A DNA stretch of 64,000 bases from Ferrovibrio sp. (GCF_019636075.1 NZ_JAHBYG010000002.1:62001-126000), one strand, 5' to 3'. Counted from the first letter of the stretch, positions 18,327 through 28,596 are shown. Translations and numbers: made by a program. Notes: generated by a model not told the origin, from the letters alone.

Positions 18327-19109
18327 ATGCTGAAAGGCAAGTCCGCCGTCGTGACCGGCTCCACCTCCGGCATCGGGCTCGGCATTGCCGATGCCCTGGC
18401 CGCGGCCGGCGCCAATGTGATGCTGAACGGCTTCGGCAAGCCCGAGGAGATCGAGGCGATCCGCGCCGGCCTGGCCGCCAAGCACAAGGTGACCGTGCTC
18501 TATAGCGGCGCCGACATGAGCAAGGGCGAGGAGGTGGCCGGCCTGGTGCAGGGCGCCGAGCAGGCCTTCGGCAGCGTGGATATTCTGGTGAACAATGCCG
18601 GCATCCAGTTCGTGTCGGCGGTGGATGAATTCCCCGAAGCGCGCTGGGCTGCCATCCAGGCGATCAACCTGTCGTCAAGCTATCACGCCATCAAGGCCGC
18701 GCTGCCGGGCATGAAGAAGCGCAACTGGGGCCGCATCGTGAATATCGCCTCGGCCCATGGCCTGGTGGCCTCGCCGTTCAAGTCGGCCTATGTGGCGGCC
18801 AAGCATGGCCAGGTGGGCCTTACCAAATCGGTGGCGCTGGAAGTGGCCGAGCAGAATATCACGGTGAATGCGATCTGCCCCGGCTATGTGCGTACGCCGC
18901 TGGTGGAAGGCCAGATCGACGACCAGGCCAAGGCGCATAACATGCCGCGCGACCGGGTGATCCGCGAAGTGATCCTGGCTTCGCAACCCAACAAGCGTTT
19001 CGTGGAAGTGGAAGAAGTGGCGCAACTGGCGCTGTTTCTCTGCGGCGAATACGCCAAGTCGATCACCGGCACATCCATTGCCATCGATGGCGGCTGGACG
19101 GCGCGTTAA
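18327..19109 (+). CDS. bdhA: 3-hydroxybutyrate dehydrogenase
   Basis: A 260-residue short-chain dehydrogenase that oxidises D-3-hydroxybutyrate to acetoacetate with NAD, used to recover carbon from polyhydroxybutyrate. The cofactor motif TGSTSGIGLGIA is at about 10-21, NNAGIQFV at about 90-97 carries the conserved NNAG, and the catalytic Ser-Tyr-Lys set appears in IVNIASAHG and SAYVAAKHG. GIQFV, SAHGLVASPFKSAY and a C-terminal GGWTAR are typical of bacterial BdhA. A good ribosome binding site AGGAG sits eight bases before the start. No other polyhydroxybutyrate gene is nearby. The gene converges with the methyltransferase gene with only nine bases between stop codons. Confidence 0.92.
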   Translation: MLKGKSAVVTGSTSGIGLGIADALAAAGANVMLNGFGKPEEIEAIRAGLAAKHKVTVLYSGADMSKGEEVAGLVQGAEQAFGSVDILVNNAGIQFVSAVDEFPEARWAAIQAINLSSSYHAIKAALPGMKKRNWGRIVNIASAHGLVASPFKSAYVAAKHGQVGLTKSVALEVAEQNITVNAICPGYVRTPLVEGQIDDQAKAHNMPRDRVIREVILASQPNKRFVEVEEVAQLALFLCGEYAKSITGTSIAIDGGWTAR

Positions 19110-19118
19110 ATCACCGCG

Positions 19119-20165
19119 CTAGGCGGCGCGCAGCACGAACACATAGCCGGCCACCGGCTTTGCATCTTCCTGGCGCAGGGTTTCCCGCGCCAGGCTTTGC
19201 AGCGCCAGGCTTTCCAGTGCTGGGCCTGCGGTTTCGGTCAGCTTGCGGATATAGCCCTCGCCATGGGCGTAGCGGCCGCTCTTGCCCGCCGTGAAACCAT
19301 CGGGGCGCAGGGCATCGGCTTCCACGGTGGCCACGAAAATGCCGCCGGGCCGCAAGGCCGCGCGGATGGCGGCGAAGGCATCCTCCAGTGCGCCGAAATA
19401 GGCCAGCACATCGGCCGCCAGCAGCAGATCGAACTTAGCCGGCCGCGCCTGCAGCCAGGCCACGATCTCGGCCACGTCCAGCGCATCGTAGAGTTTGCGC
19501 TCGCGGGCTTTCTCGATCATGCGCGGCGACAGGTCGATGCCGCTTAAATGCGTGCAGAGGTCGCGGATTTCAGGCCCCAGCAGGCCGGTGCCGCAGCCCA
19601 GATCACAGGCATTTTCCGCCTTGATGCCGACCAGTGCCGCGCGCGCGGCATCGGCCACCAGCTTGGGGGCGCGGTATTCCAGCCAATGGGTGAGCGTGCG
19701 ATCAAACGTATCGGCGAAGGCATCGAATAGCCCGGCCACATAGGCGGGATCTGGCCTGGCCGGTGCGCTGCCCGACAGCACCGCATGCATATGCGCCACT
19801 TCCGGATCGTCTGGCAGCAGGGCATGCAGGCCGGCATAGGCGGCCCCGGCCTCGGCGCGTTTATCCAGCCGCAAGGCAAGCTGCGCCACGCTGCGCAAGA
19901 GCGGGATGGATTGCGGATTGGCGGCCAGTGCACGGCTCTGGCGGGCGAATTCCTCTTCGCGCTGGCGCTTCTGCTTTTCGGCGGCCAGCAGGCTTTGCAC
20001 CGGATCGGGCGCAAAAGCCGCGGGCAGGGCGGCCGTGCCGGGCATCGCCTGTTTGCCGGCCAGGCCGAGCAGGCGGTCGCTGATCGAAGTGGCGGCAACA
20101 GGCTTTTGCGGTGGCTGCGTGTTGCCGCCTGCTTTTCCTGCTTGTCGCCGCTGCTTGCGGTTCAT
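19119..20165 (-). CDS. TPR-region SAM-dependent methyltransferase
   Basis: A 348-residue protein. The N-terminus MNRKQRRQ is a short basic motif found at the start of several alphaproteobacterial repeat proteins. Residues about 60-130 look like one or two tetratricopeptide helices (NPQSIPLLRSVAQLALRLDK, then AYAGLHALLPDDPEVAHM). From about residue 145 a class I methyltransferase domain follows, with motif I CDLGCGTGLLGPEI, the acidic GIDLSPRM and motif IV LLLAADVLAYFG. Methyl acceptor is unknown. It starts 18 bases after ettA on the same strand and is probably co-transcribed with it. Its C-terminal segment converges with bdhA. Confidence 0.78.
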   Translation of the reverse strand: MNRKQRRQAGKAGGNTQPPQKPVAATSISDRLLGLAGKQAMPGTAALPAAFAPDPVQSLLAAEKQKRQREEEFARQSRALAANPQSIPLLRSVAQLALRLDKRAEAGAAYAGLHALLPDDPEVAHMHAVLSGSAPARPDPAYVAGLFDAFADTFDRTLTHWLEYRAPKLVADAARAALVGIKAENACDLGCGTGLLGPEIRDLCTHLSGIDLSPRMIEKARERKLYDALDVAEIVAWLQARPAKFDLLLAADVLAYFGALEDAFAAIRAALRPGGIFVATVEADALRPDGFTAGKSGRYAHGEGYIRKLTETAGPALESLALQSLARETLRQEDAKPVAGYVFVLRAA

Positions 20166-20183
20166 CTGCTGGCTGTGCCGTTT

Positions 20184-21866
20184 TTAGCTGCGGACCAGGG
20201 GTTTGTACTTGATGCGATGCGGCTGATCGGCATCGGCACCCAGGCGCTTTTTCTTGTCGGCTTCGTAATCCTGGAAATTGCCCTCGAACCATTCCACATG
20301 GCTGTCGCCCTCGAATGCCATGATATGGGTGGCGATACGATCCAGGAACCAGCGATCATGGCTGATCACGATGGCGCAGCCGGCGAAATCCAGCAGGGCC
20401 TCTTCCAGCGCGCGCAGGGTATCGACATCGAGATCGTTGGTCGGTTCGTCGAGCAGCAGCACGTTGGCGCCTTCCTTCAGCATCTTGGCCAGATGCAGAC
20501 GGTTGCGCTCGCCGCCGGAAAGCATGCCGACTTTCTTCTGCTGGTCGGCGCCCTTGAAGTTGAACCACGAACAATAGGCGCGGCTGGGCACTTCGCGTTT
20601 GCCCAGCGTGATCATGTCGTTGCCTTCCGACAATTCCTCCCACACGGTTTTCTTGTCGTTCAGGCTGTCGCGGCTCTGGTCCACATAGCCCAGCTTCACG
20701 CTCTCGCCCACGCGCAGGCTGCCGGCATCGGGCGTTTCGCCGCCGGTGAGCATGCGGAACAGGGTGGTCTTGCCGGCGCCGTTCGGGCCGACGATGCCGA
20801 CGATGCCGCCAGCCGGCAGCTTGAAGTTCAAATTCTCGATCAGCAAGCGGTCGCCGAAGCCCTTGGTGAGGCCTTCCGCCTCGATCACCACATTGCCAAG
20901 GCGCGGACCCGGCGGGATCGTGATGGTGACCTGCTCCACAGCCTTGTCCTGCTGCTGGGCCAACATCTCTTCATAGGCATTGAGACGGGCCTTCGACTTG
21001 GCCTGGCGCGCGCGCGGGCTCTGGCGCACCCATTCCAGTTCGTTCTTGAGGGTGCGGCGGCGGGCGTCTTCCGCCTTGCCTTCCTGCTCCAGGCGTTTTT
21101 CCTTCTGGTCCAGCCAGGAGGAGTAATTGCCTTCCCAGGGAATGCCGGCGCCGCGATCAAGCTCCAGAATCCAGCCGGCCACATTGTCGAGGAAGTAGCG
21201 GTCATGGGTGACGGCCACGACAGTGCCGGGATATTCGTGCAGGAAGCGCTCCAGCCAGGCCACGGATTCGGCATCCAGATGGTTGGTCGGTTCGTCGAGC
21301 AGCAGCATGTCTGGCTTGGACAGCAGCAGGCGGCACAAAGCCACGCGGCGCCGCTCGCCGCCCGATAGTTTGGTCACATCGGCATCGCCGGGCGGACAGC
21401 GCAGGGCATCCATGGCGATTTCCACGTTGCGCTGCAGATCCCAGGCATCGGCGGCGTCGATCTTTTCCTGCAGCTCCGCCTGTTCGGCGATCAGCGCATT
21501 CATTTCATCGTCGTCGGTCACCTCGCCGAACTTCATCGAGACTTCCTCGAAGCGGTCCAGCAAAGCCTTGGTCTCGGCCACGCCTTCCATCACATTGCCC
21601 AGCACATCCTTGGACGGGTCGAGCGCCGGCTCCTGCGCCAGATAACCCACCTTCACGCCTTCGGCGGCCCAGGCCTCGCCGGTGAATTCGCTGTCCAGCC
21701 CGGCCATGATCTTCAGCAGCGTGGATTTGCCGGAGCCGTTCAGACCCAGCACGCCGATCTTGGCGCCGGGCAGGAAGCTCAGCCAGATATTCTTCAAAAC
21801 CTGCTTGCCGCCGGGATAGGTCTTGTTCAGACCCTTCATCACGTAAATATATTGATACGAAGCCAT
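20184..21866 (-). CDS. ettA: Energy-dependent translational throttle ABC-F protein
   Basis: A 560-residue soluble ABC-F ATPase with two nucleotide-binding domains and no membrane segments. Domain 1 has Walker [10 protein letters not shown], signature [13 protein letters not shown] and Walker [12 protein letters not shown]; domain 2 has [22 protein letters not shown] and [11 protein letters not shown]. The start [20 protein letters not shown] and the linker with [17 protein letters not shown] match EttA, which binds the ribosomal E site and gates the first peptide bonds in response to ATP/ADP ratio. Length equals E. coli EttA (555) closely. The methyltransferase gene follows after 18 bases. 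The upstream 110 bases separate it from gltS. Confidence 0.95.
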   Translation of the reverse strand: MASYQYIYVMKGLNKTYPGGKQVLKNIWLSFLPGAKIGVLGLNGSGKSTLLKIMAGLDSEFTGEAWAAEGVKVGYLAQEPALDPSKDVLGNVMEGVAETKALLDRFEEVSMKFGEVTDDDEMNALIAEQAELQEKIDAADAWDLQRNVEIAMDALRCPPGDADVTKLSGGERRRVALCRLLLSKPDMLLLDEPTNHLDAESVAWLERFLHEYPGTVVAVTHDRYFLDNVAGWILELDRGAGIPWEGNYSSWLDQKEKRLEQEGKAEDARRRTLKNELEWVRQSPRARQAKSKARLNAYEEMLAQQQDKAVEQVTITIPPGPRLGNVVIEAEGLTKGFGDRLLIENLNFKLPAGGIVGIVGPNGAGKTTLFRMLTGGETPDAGSLRVGESVKLGYVDQSRDSLNDKKTVWEELSEGNDMITLGKREVPSRAYCSWFNFKGADQQKKVGMLSGGERNRLHLAKMLKEGANVLLLDEPTNDLDVDTLRALEEALLDFAGCAIVISHDRWFLDRIATHIMAFEGDSHVEWFEGNFQDYEADKKKRLGADADQPHRIKYKPLVRS

Positions 21867-21976
21867 GTTATTGATTCCACTAGATGATCATTTCGTCGCG
21901 CGGTCGGCCCGAACGGCGCCGCGCCTGCGGCCCGCACTCTATACGTTTTCACGCCGGCCTCAATGCCCAGGGTTTT

Positions 21977-23203
21977 TCACCGGATCAGCAGGGCGATCAC
22001 CAGGGCATTCACGATATCGATGAAAAAGCCGCAGACCAGCGGCAGGATCACGAAGGCGCGGTGGGCGGCGCCGTATTGCTGGGTGACGGCGGTCATGTTG
22101 GCAATCGCCGTGGCCGTGGAGCCGAGTGTGATGCCGCCGAAACCGGCCGCCATCACCACCGCCTCGTAATCCCGGCCCATCAGGCGGAAGACCAACAGCA
22201 GCGTGTAGCCGATGGTGAGGGCGATCTGCAGCGTCAGCACCGTGATAATGAAGCCGAAGCTGCCGGCCAATTGCCAGAGCTGTAGTCCCATCAGTGCCAT
22301 GATCAGGAACAGACCGAGCGATAGATCGGAGATCAGCGCAAAGCCATGGCGGATGCCGGGCCACAGCCTGAGCAGGGTGCGGCCCACGATATGCGGCAGC
22401 ACGTTGCGCACCAGGATGCCGGCAAACAAGCAGCCGACGAATGTGGGCAGTTTCAGCCCCAGCGTATCGATCATGCCATGCAGGCCGATGCCCAGCATGA
22501 TGGTGGTGTTGAGGATCAGCAGCGCCCAGAGGATGCCGAAATAATCCAGCGGCGCATCGTCTTCATCATGGGTGGTGCCGATATCCAGCCGGGTATCGGT
22601 GGATGGCTCCACGGCATGGCGGCGCATCAGCCAGGCTGCCATCGGACCGCCGATCACGCAGGCCGCGATCAGCCCCAGCGTGTTGCCGGCCAAGCCCAGT
22701 TCCATGGCATTGCCGATGCCGAAATCGCGCTCGAAATGCGGCGCCCAGGCCAGGGTGGTGCCCACCCCGCCGGTGAGCGAGATCGACCCCACCATCAGCC
22801 CGGCGCGCGGATCCAGCCCGAAGGCTTTCGCCATCGCCATCGCCATGCCGTTTTGCAGCAGGATGAACACGCTGGCCAGCGCCAACAGCATAATCAGCGG
22901 CCTGCCGCCCTGCAGCAGGCTGCGGATATCGGATTTCAATCCGATGCCGGCGAAAAACATCAGCAGCAGAAAATCCCGCGCCGTCAGTTCGAAGCGGATT
23001 TGCTGGCCGAAGCCGAAATAGGCCAGCGCCACCAAGGCCGCACAGAGCAGGCCGCCGATCACCGCTTCATGGATGCTGTAGCGGCGCAACGGCTCGATCA
23101 GCATGGTGACGATCTTGCCCAACACCAGCAGCACCAGCGCGATGGTGAAAGAGAGGAAGGCGTCGATATCGACGACATTCACCGGTGCTGTCATCCGCGT
23201 CAT
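21977..23203 (-). CDS. gltS: Sodium/glutamate symporter
   Basis: A 408-residue inner-membrane carrier of the ESS family with about ten helices in two inverted halves. Typical features are FFAGIGLKSDI in the first half, the GVGTTLAWAP segment after SLTGG, and in the second half GFGGITLGSTATAIANM, a re-entrant GG-rich loop forming the Na/glutamate site. GltS imports L-glutamate or D-glutamate with sodium. The hydrophilic insert between the halves (RRHAVEPSTDT...) is where other GltS proteins have their cytoplasmic loop. It starts five bases after the stop of the HDAC-family gene, so the two are very likely one transcription unit. An in-frame ATG at 23194 is an alternative start. Confidence 0.93.
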   Translation of the reverse strand: MTRMTAPVNVVDIDAFLSFTIALVLLVLGKIVTMLIEPLRRYSIHEAVIGGLLCAALVALAYFGFGQQIRFELTARDFLLLMFFAGIGLKSDIRSLLQGGRPLIMLLALASVFILLQNGMAMAMAKAFGLDPRAGLMVGSISLTGGVGTTLAWAPHFERDFGIGNAMELGLAGNTLGLIAACVIGGPMAAWLMRRHAVEPSTDTRLDIGTTHDEDDAPLDYFGILWALLILNTTIMLGIGLHGMIDTLGLKLPTFVGCLFAGILVRNVLPHIVGRTLLRLWPGIRHGFALISDLSLGLFLIMALMGLQLWQLAGSFGFIITVLTLQIALTIGYTLLLVFRLMGRDYEAVVMAAGFGGITLGSTATAIANMTAVTQQYGAAHRAFVILPLVCGFFIDIVNALVIALLIR

Positions 23204-23208
23204 GCCGC

Positions 23209-24150
23209 TCAGCCCAGCATCAGCGCGCGCACATGGGCGGCGGTGGCGGAAGCCAGCGCGGCGAGGTCGTAGCCGCCTTCCAGCGTGGAAACGACGCGGC
23301 CTTGCGCGGTTTCATCGGCAACGGCCAGCAATCGTTCGGTGATCCAGGCATAATCGTCGTCCTGCAGATTCAACTGCGCCAGCGGATCGCGGGCATGGCC
23401 GTCGAAGCCGGCCGAGATCATCACCAGTTCGGGCCGGAAGGCGCGTAGCATCGGCAGCAGGCTTTCGCTGGCGGCGGCGCGGAATTCCTGGCTGCCGGCA
23501 TAGGGCCTGAGCGGCAGGTTCAGGATGTTGTTGGCACAGCCGCGTTCGCTGGGGCGCCCGGTGCCGGGATAAAGCGGCCATTGATGGGTGGAGATGTAGA
23601 AGAGGTCGGGATCGTCGTTGAAACTGGCCTGGGTGCCGTTGCCGTGATGTACATCGAAATCGATCACCGCTACCCGCCGGATGCCCCAGCGTGCCCGGGC
23701 CTGCAATGCGCCGATGGCCACGTTGTTGAACAGGCAGAAGCCCATAGCCTGTTCCGGCTCGGCATGGTGGCCAGGCGGGCGCACGGCGCAGAAGGCATTG
23801 CGCACTTCGCCGGCCATCACCGCATCCACCGCAGCGCAGACCGCGCCCGCCGCCCGCAAGGCGGCTTCGCGCGAGCCTGGGCTGACCACGGTATCGCCAT
23901 CGATATAAGACAGGCTGCGCCCCCGGCCGCTTTCCGGGATGCTGCCCAGGATATGCTGGATATGCGCTTCCGGGTGCACCCGGGCGATCTGGTCCAATCC
24001 GGCCTCCGGGGCTTCCCGGCGATCCAGCCACATGAATTCCTCGGTCTCCAGGCGTGCCAGCACGGCTTGCAACCGTTCAGGGCATTCCGGGTGTCCGTCG
24101 CCCGTATCATGGCGTAGGCAGGCTGAATGGCTGTAGAGCGCCGTGACCAT
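23209..24150 (-). CDS. Histone deacetylase-family amidohydrolase
   Basis: A 313-residue zinc-dependent deacetylase of the arginase/HDAC fold. Active-site motifs are all visible: RPPGHHAE with the catalytic His-His pair, DFDVHHGNGT with Asp and His zinc ligands, SAGFDGHARDP with the third ligand, and LEGGYDL near the C-terminus. Bacterial members act on acetylated polyamines, small molecules or acetyl-lysine proteins; which one cannot be told here. The N-terminal TGDGHPECPERL is typical of the class II-like bacterial group. The gltS gene follows after five bases, suggesting a link with amino-acid or polyamine metabolism, but this is inference only. Confidence 0.92.
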   Translation of the reverse strand: MVTALYSHSACLRHDTGDGHPECPERLQAVLARLETEEFMWLDRREAPEAGLDQIARVHPEAHIQHILGSIPESGRGRSLSYIDGDTVVSPGSREAALRAAGAVCAAVDAVMAGEVRNAFCAVRPPGHHAEPEQAMGFCLFNNVAIGALQARARWGIRRVAVIDFDVHHGNGTQASFNDDPDLFYISTHQWPLYPGTGRPSERGCANNILNLPLRPYAGSQEFRAAASESLLPMLRAFRPELVMISAGFDGHARDPLAQLNLQDDDYAWITERLLAVADETAQGRVVSTLEGGYDLAALASATAAHVRALMLG

Positions 24151-24298
24151 TAAACGTGCAGTTCCTCTGCTGCTGGCGATGGTGTGGGCAGTCGATAAAT
24201 CGTCGGATAAATACTGTCATGTCAGAACATGGCTAGGCAACGCTCGGGCTACTTGTGTATTCTCATCGCAGGCCAGCAGCCAGGATTGAACAAAACAC

Positions 24299-25432
24299 AT
24301 GAAACTCTGGGGTCAGATTGCGTTGATCGCGGCGCTGGGCGCCGCGGGCACCGGCGCCTATTTGTATCGTGACAAGATTCCCTTCCTGACCCCGCCCTCG
24401 GCGGCGCCCCAGGCGGTGCGGGCTGGCGGCGGCGGCCCGCCGGCCTTGCCGGTGGAAACCGCGGCGGTGAAGCGCATGGATGTGGTGCGCACCCTGGAAG
24501 CCGTGGGCACCGCGCAATCCAATGAAGCCGTGAACGTGACCGCCAAGGCCAACGGCATCGTCGATCGCATCAATTTCCAGGAAGGCCAACTGGTGAAAAC
24601 CGGCAGCATCCTGGTGGAACTGGAAGCCGGCGAGTCGAATGCCAAGCTGGCCGAGCTGCGCGCTGCCCGCGATGCCGCACGGCTGGCTTATGATCGCGCC
24701 ACTGCGCTGGCCGAGAGCCGTTCCGTGGCCCAGGCGCGGGTGGACGATTTATCCAAAGCCTTCGAAGCCGCCGAAGCGCGGCTGCGCGGCGAGCAGGCGA
24801 AATTCGCCGACAGCGTGATCCGGGCACCGTTCAGCGGCAAGCTGGGCATGCGGCGGGTATCGCTGGGGGCGCTGGTGCGGCCGGGCGATGTGATCACCAC
24901 GCTGGACGATACCTCGCTGATCAAGCTGGAATTCGAAGTGCCGGAAACCGCGTTGAGCGGCATCGCCGTGGGCAATGCGGTAACCGCCACGGCCAGCGCC
25001 ACTCCGGGGCGTAAATTCCAGGGCAATGTCACCGTGATCAACAGCCGTGTGGATCCCACCACGCGCGCTATCAAAGTGCGGGCGCAGATTCCCAATGCCG
25101 ACGATGCCATCAAGCCCGGCATGTTCATGACGGTTGCATTGTCGATCGGCACCAGCAACAACGCCATCGTGGTGCCCGAGGAAGCCCTGCTGGCCCAGGG
25201 CGGCGAGCAATTCGTCTATGTGATCCGCGATGGCCGCGCCAGCCGCACGCGGGTGCGGATCGGCCAGCGCCTGCCCGGCATGGCGCAGATCCTGGAAGGC
25301 CTCGATGCCGATGCCCGGGTGGCGATTACCGGCCTGCAGCAATTGCGCGATGGCATGGCGGTGCGTCCGCCGGGGCCGCCGCCAGGGCAACAGCCTGCGC
25401 CGGCCACCGCCGCAAAACCCGCCGCCAGCTAA
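24299..25432 (+). CDS. RND efflux periplasmic adaptor subunit (pump 1)
   Basis: A 377-residue membrane-fusion protein. An N-terminal hydrophobic segment (about residues 5-22) anchors or exports it; it has no lipobox. The biotinyl-lipoyl-like hairpin ends are NVTAKANGIVDRINFQEGQLVKTGSIL and VIRAPFSGKLGMRRVSLGALVRPGD, separated by an alpha-helical hairpin (about 100-155). Beta-barrel and membrane-proximal domains follow, with the family element DPTTRAIKVRAQIPNA. The C-terminus is proline-rich (PPGPPPGQQPAP). It bridges the RND pump encoded 32 bases downstream to an outer-membrane channel, not encoded here. The substrate is unknown. Nearest ribosome binding site AGGA is about 13 bases before the start, rather far. 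Confidence 0.92.
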   Translation: MKLWGQIALIAALGAAGTGAYLYRDKIPFLTPPSAAPQAVRAGGGGPPALPVETAAVKRMDVVRTLEAVGTAQSNEAVNVTAKANGIVDRINFQEGQLVKTGSILVELEAGESNAKLAELRAARDAARLAYDRATALAESRSVAQARVDDLSKAFEAAEARLRGEQAKFADSVIRAPFSGKLGMRRVSLGALVRPGDVITTLDDTSLIKLEFEVPETALSGIAVGNAVTATASATPGRKFQGNVTVINSRVDPTTRAIKVRAQIPNADDAIKPGMFMTVALSIGTSNNAIVVPEEALLAQGGEQFVYVIRDGRASRTRVRIGQRLPGMAQILEGLDADARVAITGLQQLRDGMAVRPPGPPPGQQPAPATAAKPAAS

Positions 25433-25464
25433 GACACGCCACAAACCGAAGCCGCGAGGCAGCC

Positions 25465-28400
25465 ATGGTGCTCTCCGACGTTTCCATCAAGCGACCGGTC
25501 TTCGCCACCGTGATGTCGCTGGTGCTGATCATCTTCGGCCTGTTTGCCCTGCGCGGCATGGCGGTGCGCGAATATCCCGATATCGATCCGCCGGTGGTAT
25601 CGGTGAGCACCACCTATCGCGGCGCTTCGGCCGAGATCATCGAAAGCAAGATCACCCAGATCATCGAGGACAGCGTGGCGGGCATCGAGGGCATTCGCTC
25701 GATCACCTCGTCCAGCCGCGAGGAATCCTCCTCGGTTTCCATCGAGTTCAATCTCAGCCGCTCGGTGGATGCCGCCGCCAATGACGTGCGCGACCGCGTA
25801 AGCCGCGTGCTGTCGCGCTTGCCGGCGGAAGCCGACACGCCCACGGTGGCCAAGACCGAGGCCGATGCCCGGCCGATCGTGTATCTGTCGCTGACCAGCG
25901 ACCGCATGAGCTTCCTGGAACTCACCGATTATGCCGACCGTTTCCTGGTGGATCAGTTCTCCATCGTGGATGGCGTGGCCAGCGTGAATATCTATGGCGC
26001 CCGCAAATACGCCATGCGGGTCTATCTCGACCGCATGGCGATGGCGGCCCGCAATGTGACCGTGCAGGAAGTGGAAAGCGCGATTGCGCGGCAGAATGTG
26101 GAATTGCCGTCCGGCCGCGTGGAAAGCAGCCAGCGCGAATTCACCGTGCGCACCGAAAGCGGCCTGCGCACGCCAGAGCAATTCCGCAACATCGTGCTGC
26201 GCCAGCAGGATGGCTATCTGGTGCGGCTGGGCGAAGTGGCGAAGGTGGAACTCGGCGCCGAGGATGAGCGTTCGGAACAGCGCACCAATGCCAAACCCTC
26301 CATCGGCCTGGGCATCATCCGGCAATCCAAGGCCAATGCCATGGATATTTCCAATGGCGTGCAGGCGGCGCTGGATCGGGTGAAGGATTCGCTGCCCCAG
26401 GGCGTGAATCTGGAAGTGACCTACGATCAGTCGAAATTCATCAGCCAGTCGATCTACGAAGTGTTCCATGCCCTCACGGTGGCACTGGGCCTGGTGATCG
26501 GCGTGATCTTCCTGTTCCTGCGTTCCTGGCGGGCCACGCTGATTCCGGCGGTGGCGATTCCGGTTTCGGTGATCGGCAGCTTCATCGTGCTGGGTGCGCT
26601 GGGCTATTCGATCAATGTGCTGACCCTGCTGGCGCTGGTGCTGGCTATCGGCCTGGTGGTGGACGATGCCATCGTGGTGCTGGAAAACATCCATCGCCGC
26701 ATCGAACTGGGCGAGCCGCCGCTGCTGGCGTCTTTGCGCGGCGCACGGCAGATCGGCTTCGCGGTGATTGCCACCACGGTGGTGCTGATCGCGGTGTTCG
26801 TGCCGATCTCGCTGATGGAAGGCAATACCGGGCGGCTGTTCCGCGAATTCGGCATATCGGTAGCGGCCAGCGTGCTGTTCTCGGGCTTCGTGGCGCTCAC
26901 GCTCACGCCGATGATGTGTTCCAAGCTGCTGCACGAGGCGAAGGACGAGGGCTGGTTCTACAAGATCACCGAAAAATTCTTCGTCGGCATGACCAACGCC
27001 TATGGCTGGACGCTGAAGCAGGCGTTGAACATGCCCTTCGTGGTGCTGGCGCTGGGCGGCGTGGTGTCGCTGGCCGCCTACCTGATGTTTCTGGCTTTGC
27101 CGCGCGAATTCGCGCCCACCGAGGATCGCGGCGTGTTCTTCGTTTCGATGACCGGGCCGGAAGGCTCCAGCTACGATTATACCCGGCGCAATGTGATGCG
27201 GGTGGAGCAGGTGCTGCAGCCGTTGATCGATCGCGGCGACGTGACCCGCGTGCTGGCCAATGTGGCGCCGGGCTGGGGCGGCCGGCCGGCGCCGGTGAAT
27301 ACCGGCTTCATCGTGGTGCGGTTGAAGGATTGGCATGAGCGTACGGTGAAGCAGCAGGATCTGGTGCGGGAGGTGTTTCCGCGTCTGCTCGGCATCACCG
27401 GCGTGCGCGCCTTCGCCATCAATCCGCCCAGCCTGGGCCAATCGGGCAGCCAGGCGCCGGTGCAGTTCATCATCGGCGGCCCCACCTATGCCACGCTGGA
27501 TCAATGGTCGGAACGCGTGATGGAACGCGCGTTGGGCAATCCCAACCTGCTGAATCTGACCAAGAGCTATCTGCCCACCCGGCCGGAAATCCGGGTTGAG
27601 ATCGACCGCAACCGCGCCGCCGATCTTGGTGTGCCGATCGAAACCATCGGCCGCACCATGGAAACCATGCTGGGTTCGCGCGAGGTGACCAACTTCCAGC
27701 GCGAAGGCAAGCAATACAAGGTGCTGGTGCAGGCCCGGCCGGAGGATCGCGTCACGCCGTCCGACCTCAACAATATCTATGTGCGCACCGTCTCGGGCGC
27801 GCTGATCCCGTTGCAAAATCTGGTGAAGATCGGCGAGGGCGCCAATGCCCGCGAACTCACCCGCAACGACCGTCTGCGGTCGGTCACCATCACCGCCTCG
27901 CTGACCCCGGATTACACCCTGGGCGAAGCGCTGGATTATCTGGAGAAGGTGGCCGCCGAAACCCTGCCGCCGGAAGCGCGCATCACCTATGGCGGACAGA
28001 GCCGCGAATTCAAGGATTCCTCGGCCGCCGTGTATCTCACCTTCGCGCTGGCGCTGGTGATCGTGTTCCTGGTGCTGGCCGGCCAGTTCGAAAGCTGGAT
28101 CCACCCGGTGATCATCATCTTCTCGGTGCCGCTGGCGATTACCGGCGCGCTGGGTGCGCTGCTGTTCAAGGGGCTGTCGTTGAACATCTACAGCCAGATC
28201 GGCATCATCATGCTGATCGGCCTGATCGCCAAGAACGCCATCCTGATCGTGGAGTTCGCCAACCAGCTGCGCGATGAAGGCCGCGATGTGCGCACGGCGG
28301 TGCAGGATTCCTCAACCATCCGCCTACGGCCGATTCTGATGACCACGATTGCCACGATCTTCGGTGCCATGCCGCTGGCTTATGCCACCGGGGCGGGTGC

Positions 28401-28596
28401 GGAAAGCCGCTCGGCGCTGGGCTGGGTGATTGTCGGCGGCATGAGTTTTGCCACATTACTCAGCCTTTATGCCGTGCCGGCGCTGTATCTTCTGCTGGCG
28501 GGCTTCGCCAAGCCGGCAGGCTTCATTGCACGCAGACTTTCCGATATGGATGCTAAGCAGCCGGATGTGGATGCCAAGCATGGCGTTGCGGAATAG
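25465..28596 (+). CDS. RND efflux pump, inner-membrane permease (pump 1)
   Basis: A 1043-residue HAE-type RND permease of the AcrB/MexB/MdtC superfamily: twelve helices and two large periplasmic loops. N-terminal SIKRPVFATVMSLVLIIFGL is typical. The TM4 proton-relay aspartates are in GLVVDDAIVVLENI (about residues 400-413), and a TM10 lysine partner lies in GLIAKNAILIVEFANQ. The sequence between the halves follows the usual duplication. It most resembles the branch used with a single adaptor and a separate TolC-like channel. It lies 32 bases after its adaptor gene with GAGG before the start. Exported compounds cannot be inferred. A second, more divergent RND pair is at 36.6-40.8 kb. Confidence 0.94.
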   Translation: MVLSDVSIKRPVFATVMSLVLIIFGLFALRGMAVREYPDIDPPVVSVSTTYRGASAEIIESKITQIIEDSVAGIEGIRSITSSSREESSSVSIEFNLSRSVDAAANDVRDRVSRVLSRLPAEADTPTVAKTEADARPIVYLSLTSDRMSFLELTDYADRFLVDQFSIVDGVASVNIYGARKYAMRVYLDRMAMAARNVTVQEVESAIARQNVELPSGRVESSQREFTVRTESGLRTPEQFRNIVLRQQDGYLVRLGEVAKVELGAEDERSEQRTNAKPSIGLGIIRQSKANAMDISNGVQAALDRVKDSLPQGVNLEVTYDQSKFISQSIYEVFHALTVALGLVIGVIFLFLRSWRATLIPAVAIPVSVIGSFIVLGALGYSINVLTLLALVLAIGLVVDDAIVVLENIHRRIELGEPPLLASLRGARQIGFAVIATTVVLIAVFVPISLMEGNTGRLFREFGISVAASVLFSGFVALTLTPMMCSKLLHEAKDEGWFYKITEKFFVGMTNAYGWTLKQALNMPFVVLALGGVVSLAAYLMFLALPREFAPTEDRGVFFVSMTGPEGSSYDYTRRNVMRVEQVLQPLIDRGDVTRVLANVAPGWGGRPAPVNTGFIVVRLKDWHERTVKQQDLVREVFPRLLGITGVRAFAINPPSLGQSGSQAPVQFIIGGPTYATLDQWSERVMERALGNPNLLNLTKSYLPTRPEIRVEIDRNRAADLGVPIETIGRTMETMLGSREVTNFQREGKQYKVLVQARPEDRVTPSDLNNIYVRTVSGALIPLQNLVKIGEGANARELTRNDRLRSVTITASLTPDYTLGEALDYLEKVAAETLPPEARITYGGQSREFKDSSAAVYLTFALALVIVFLVLAGQFESWIHPVIIIFSVPLAITGALGALLFKGLSLNIYSQIGIIMLIGLIAKNAILIVEFANQLRDEGRDVRTAVQDSSTIRLRPILMTTIATIFGAMPLAYATGAGAESRSALGWVIVGGMSFATLLSLYAVPALYLLLAGFAKPAGFIARRLSDMDAKQPDVDAKHGVAE

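Noticed and set aside
25429-28104. An 891-codon open frame antisense to the first RND permease
   Set aside because: The opposite strand encodes an unmistakable RND pump; the shadow protein is rich in His and Gln and has no motifs.
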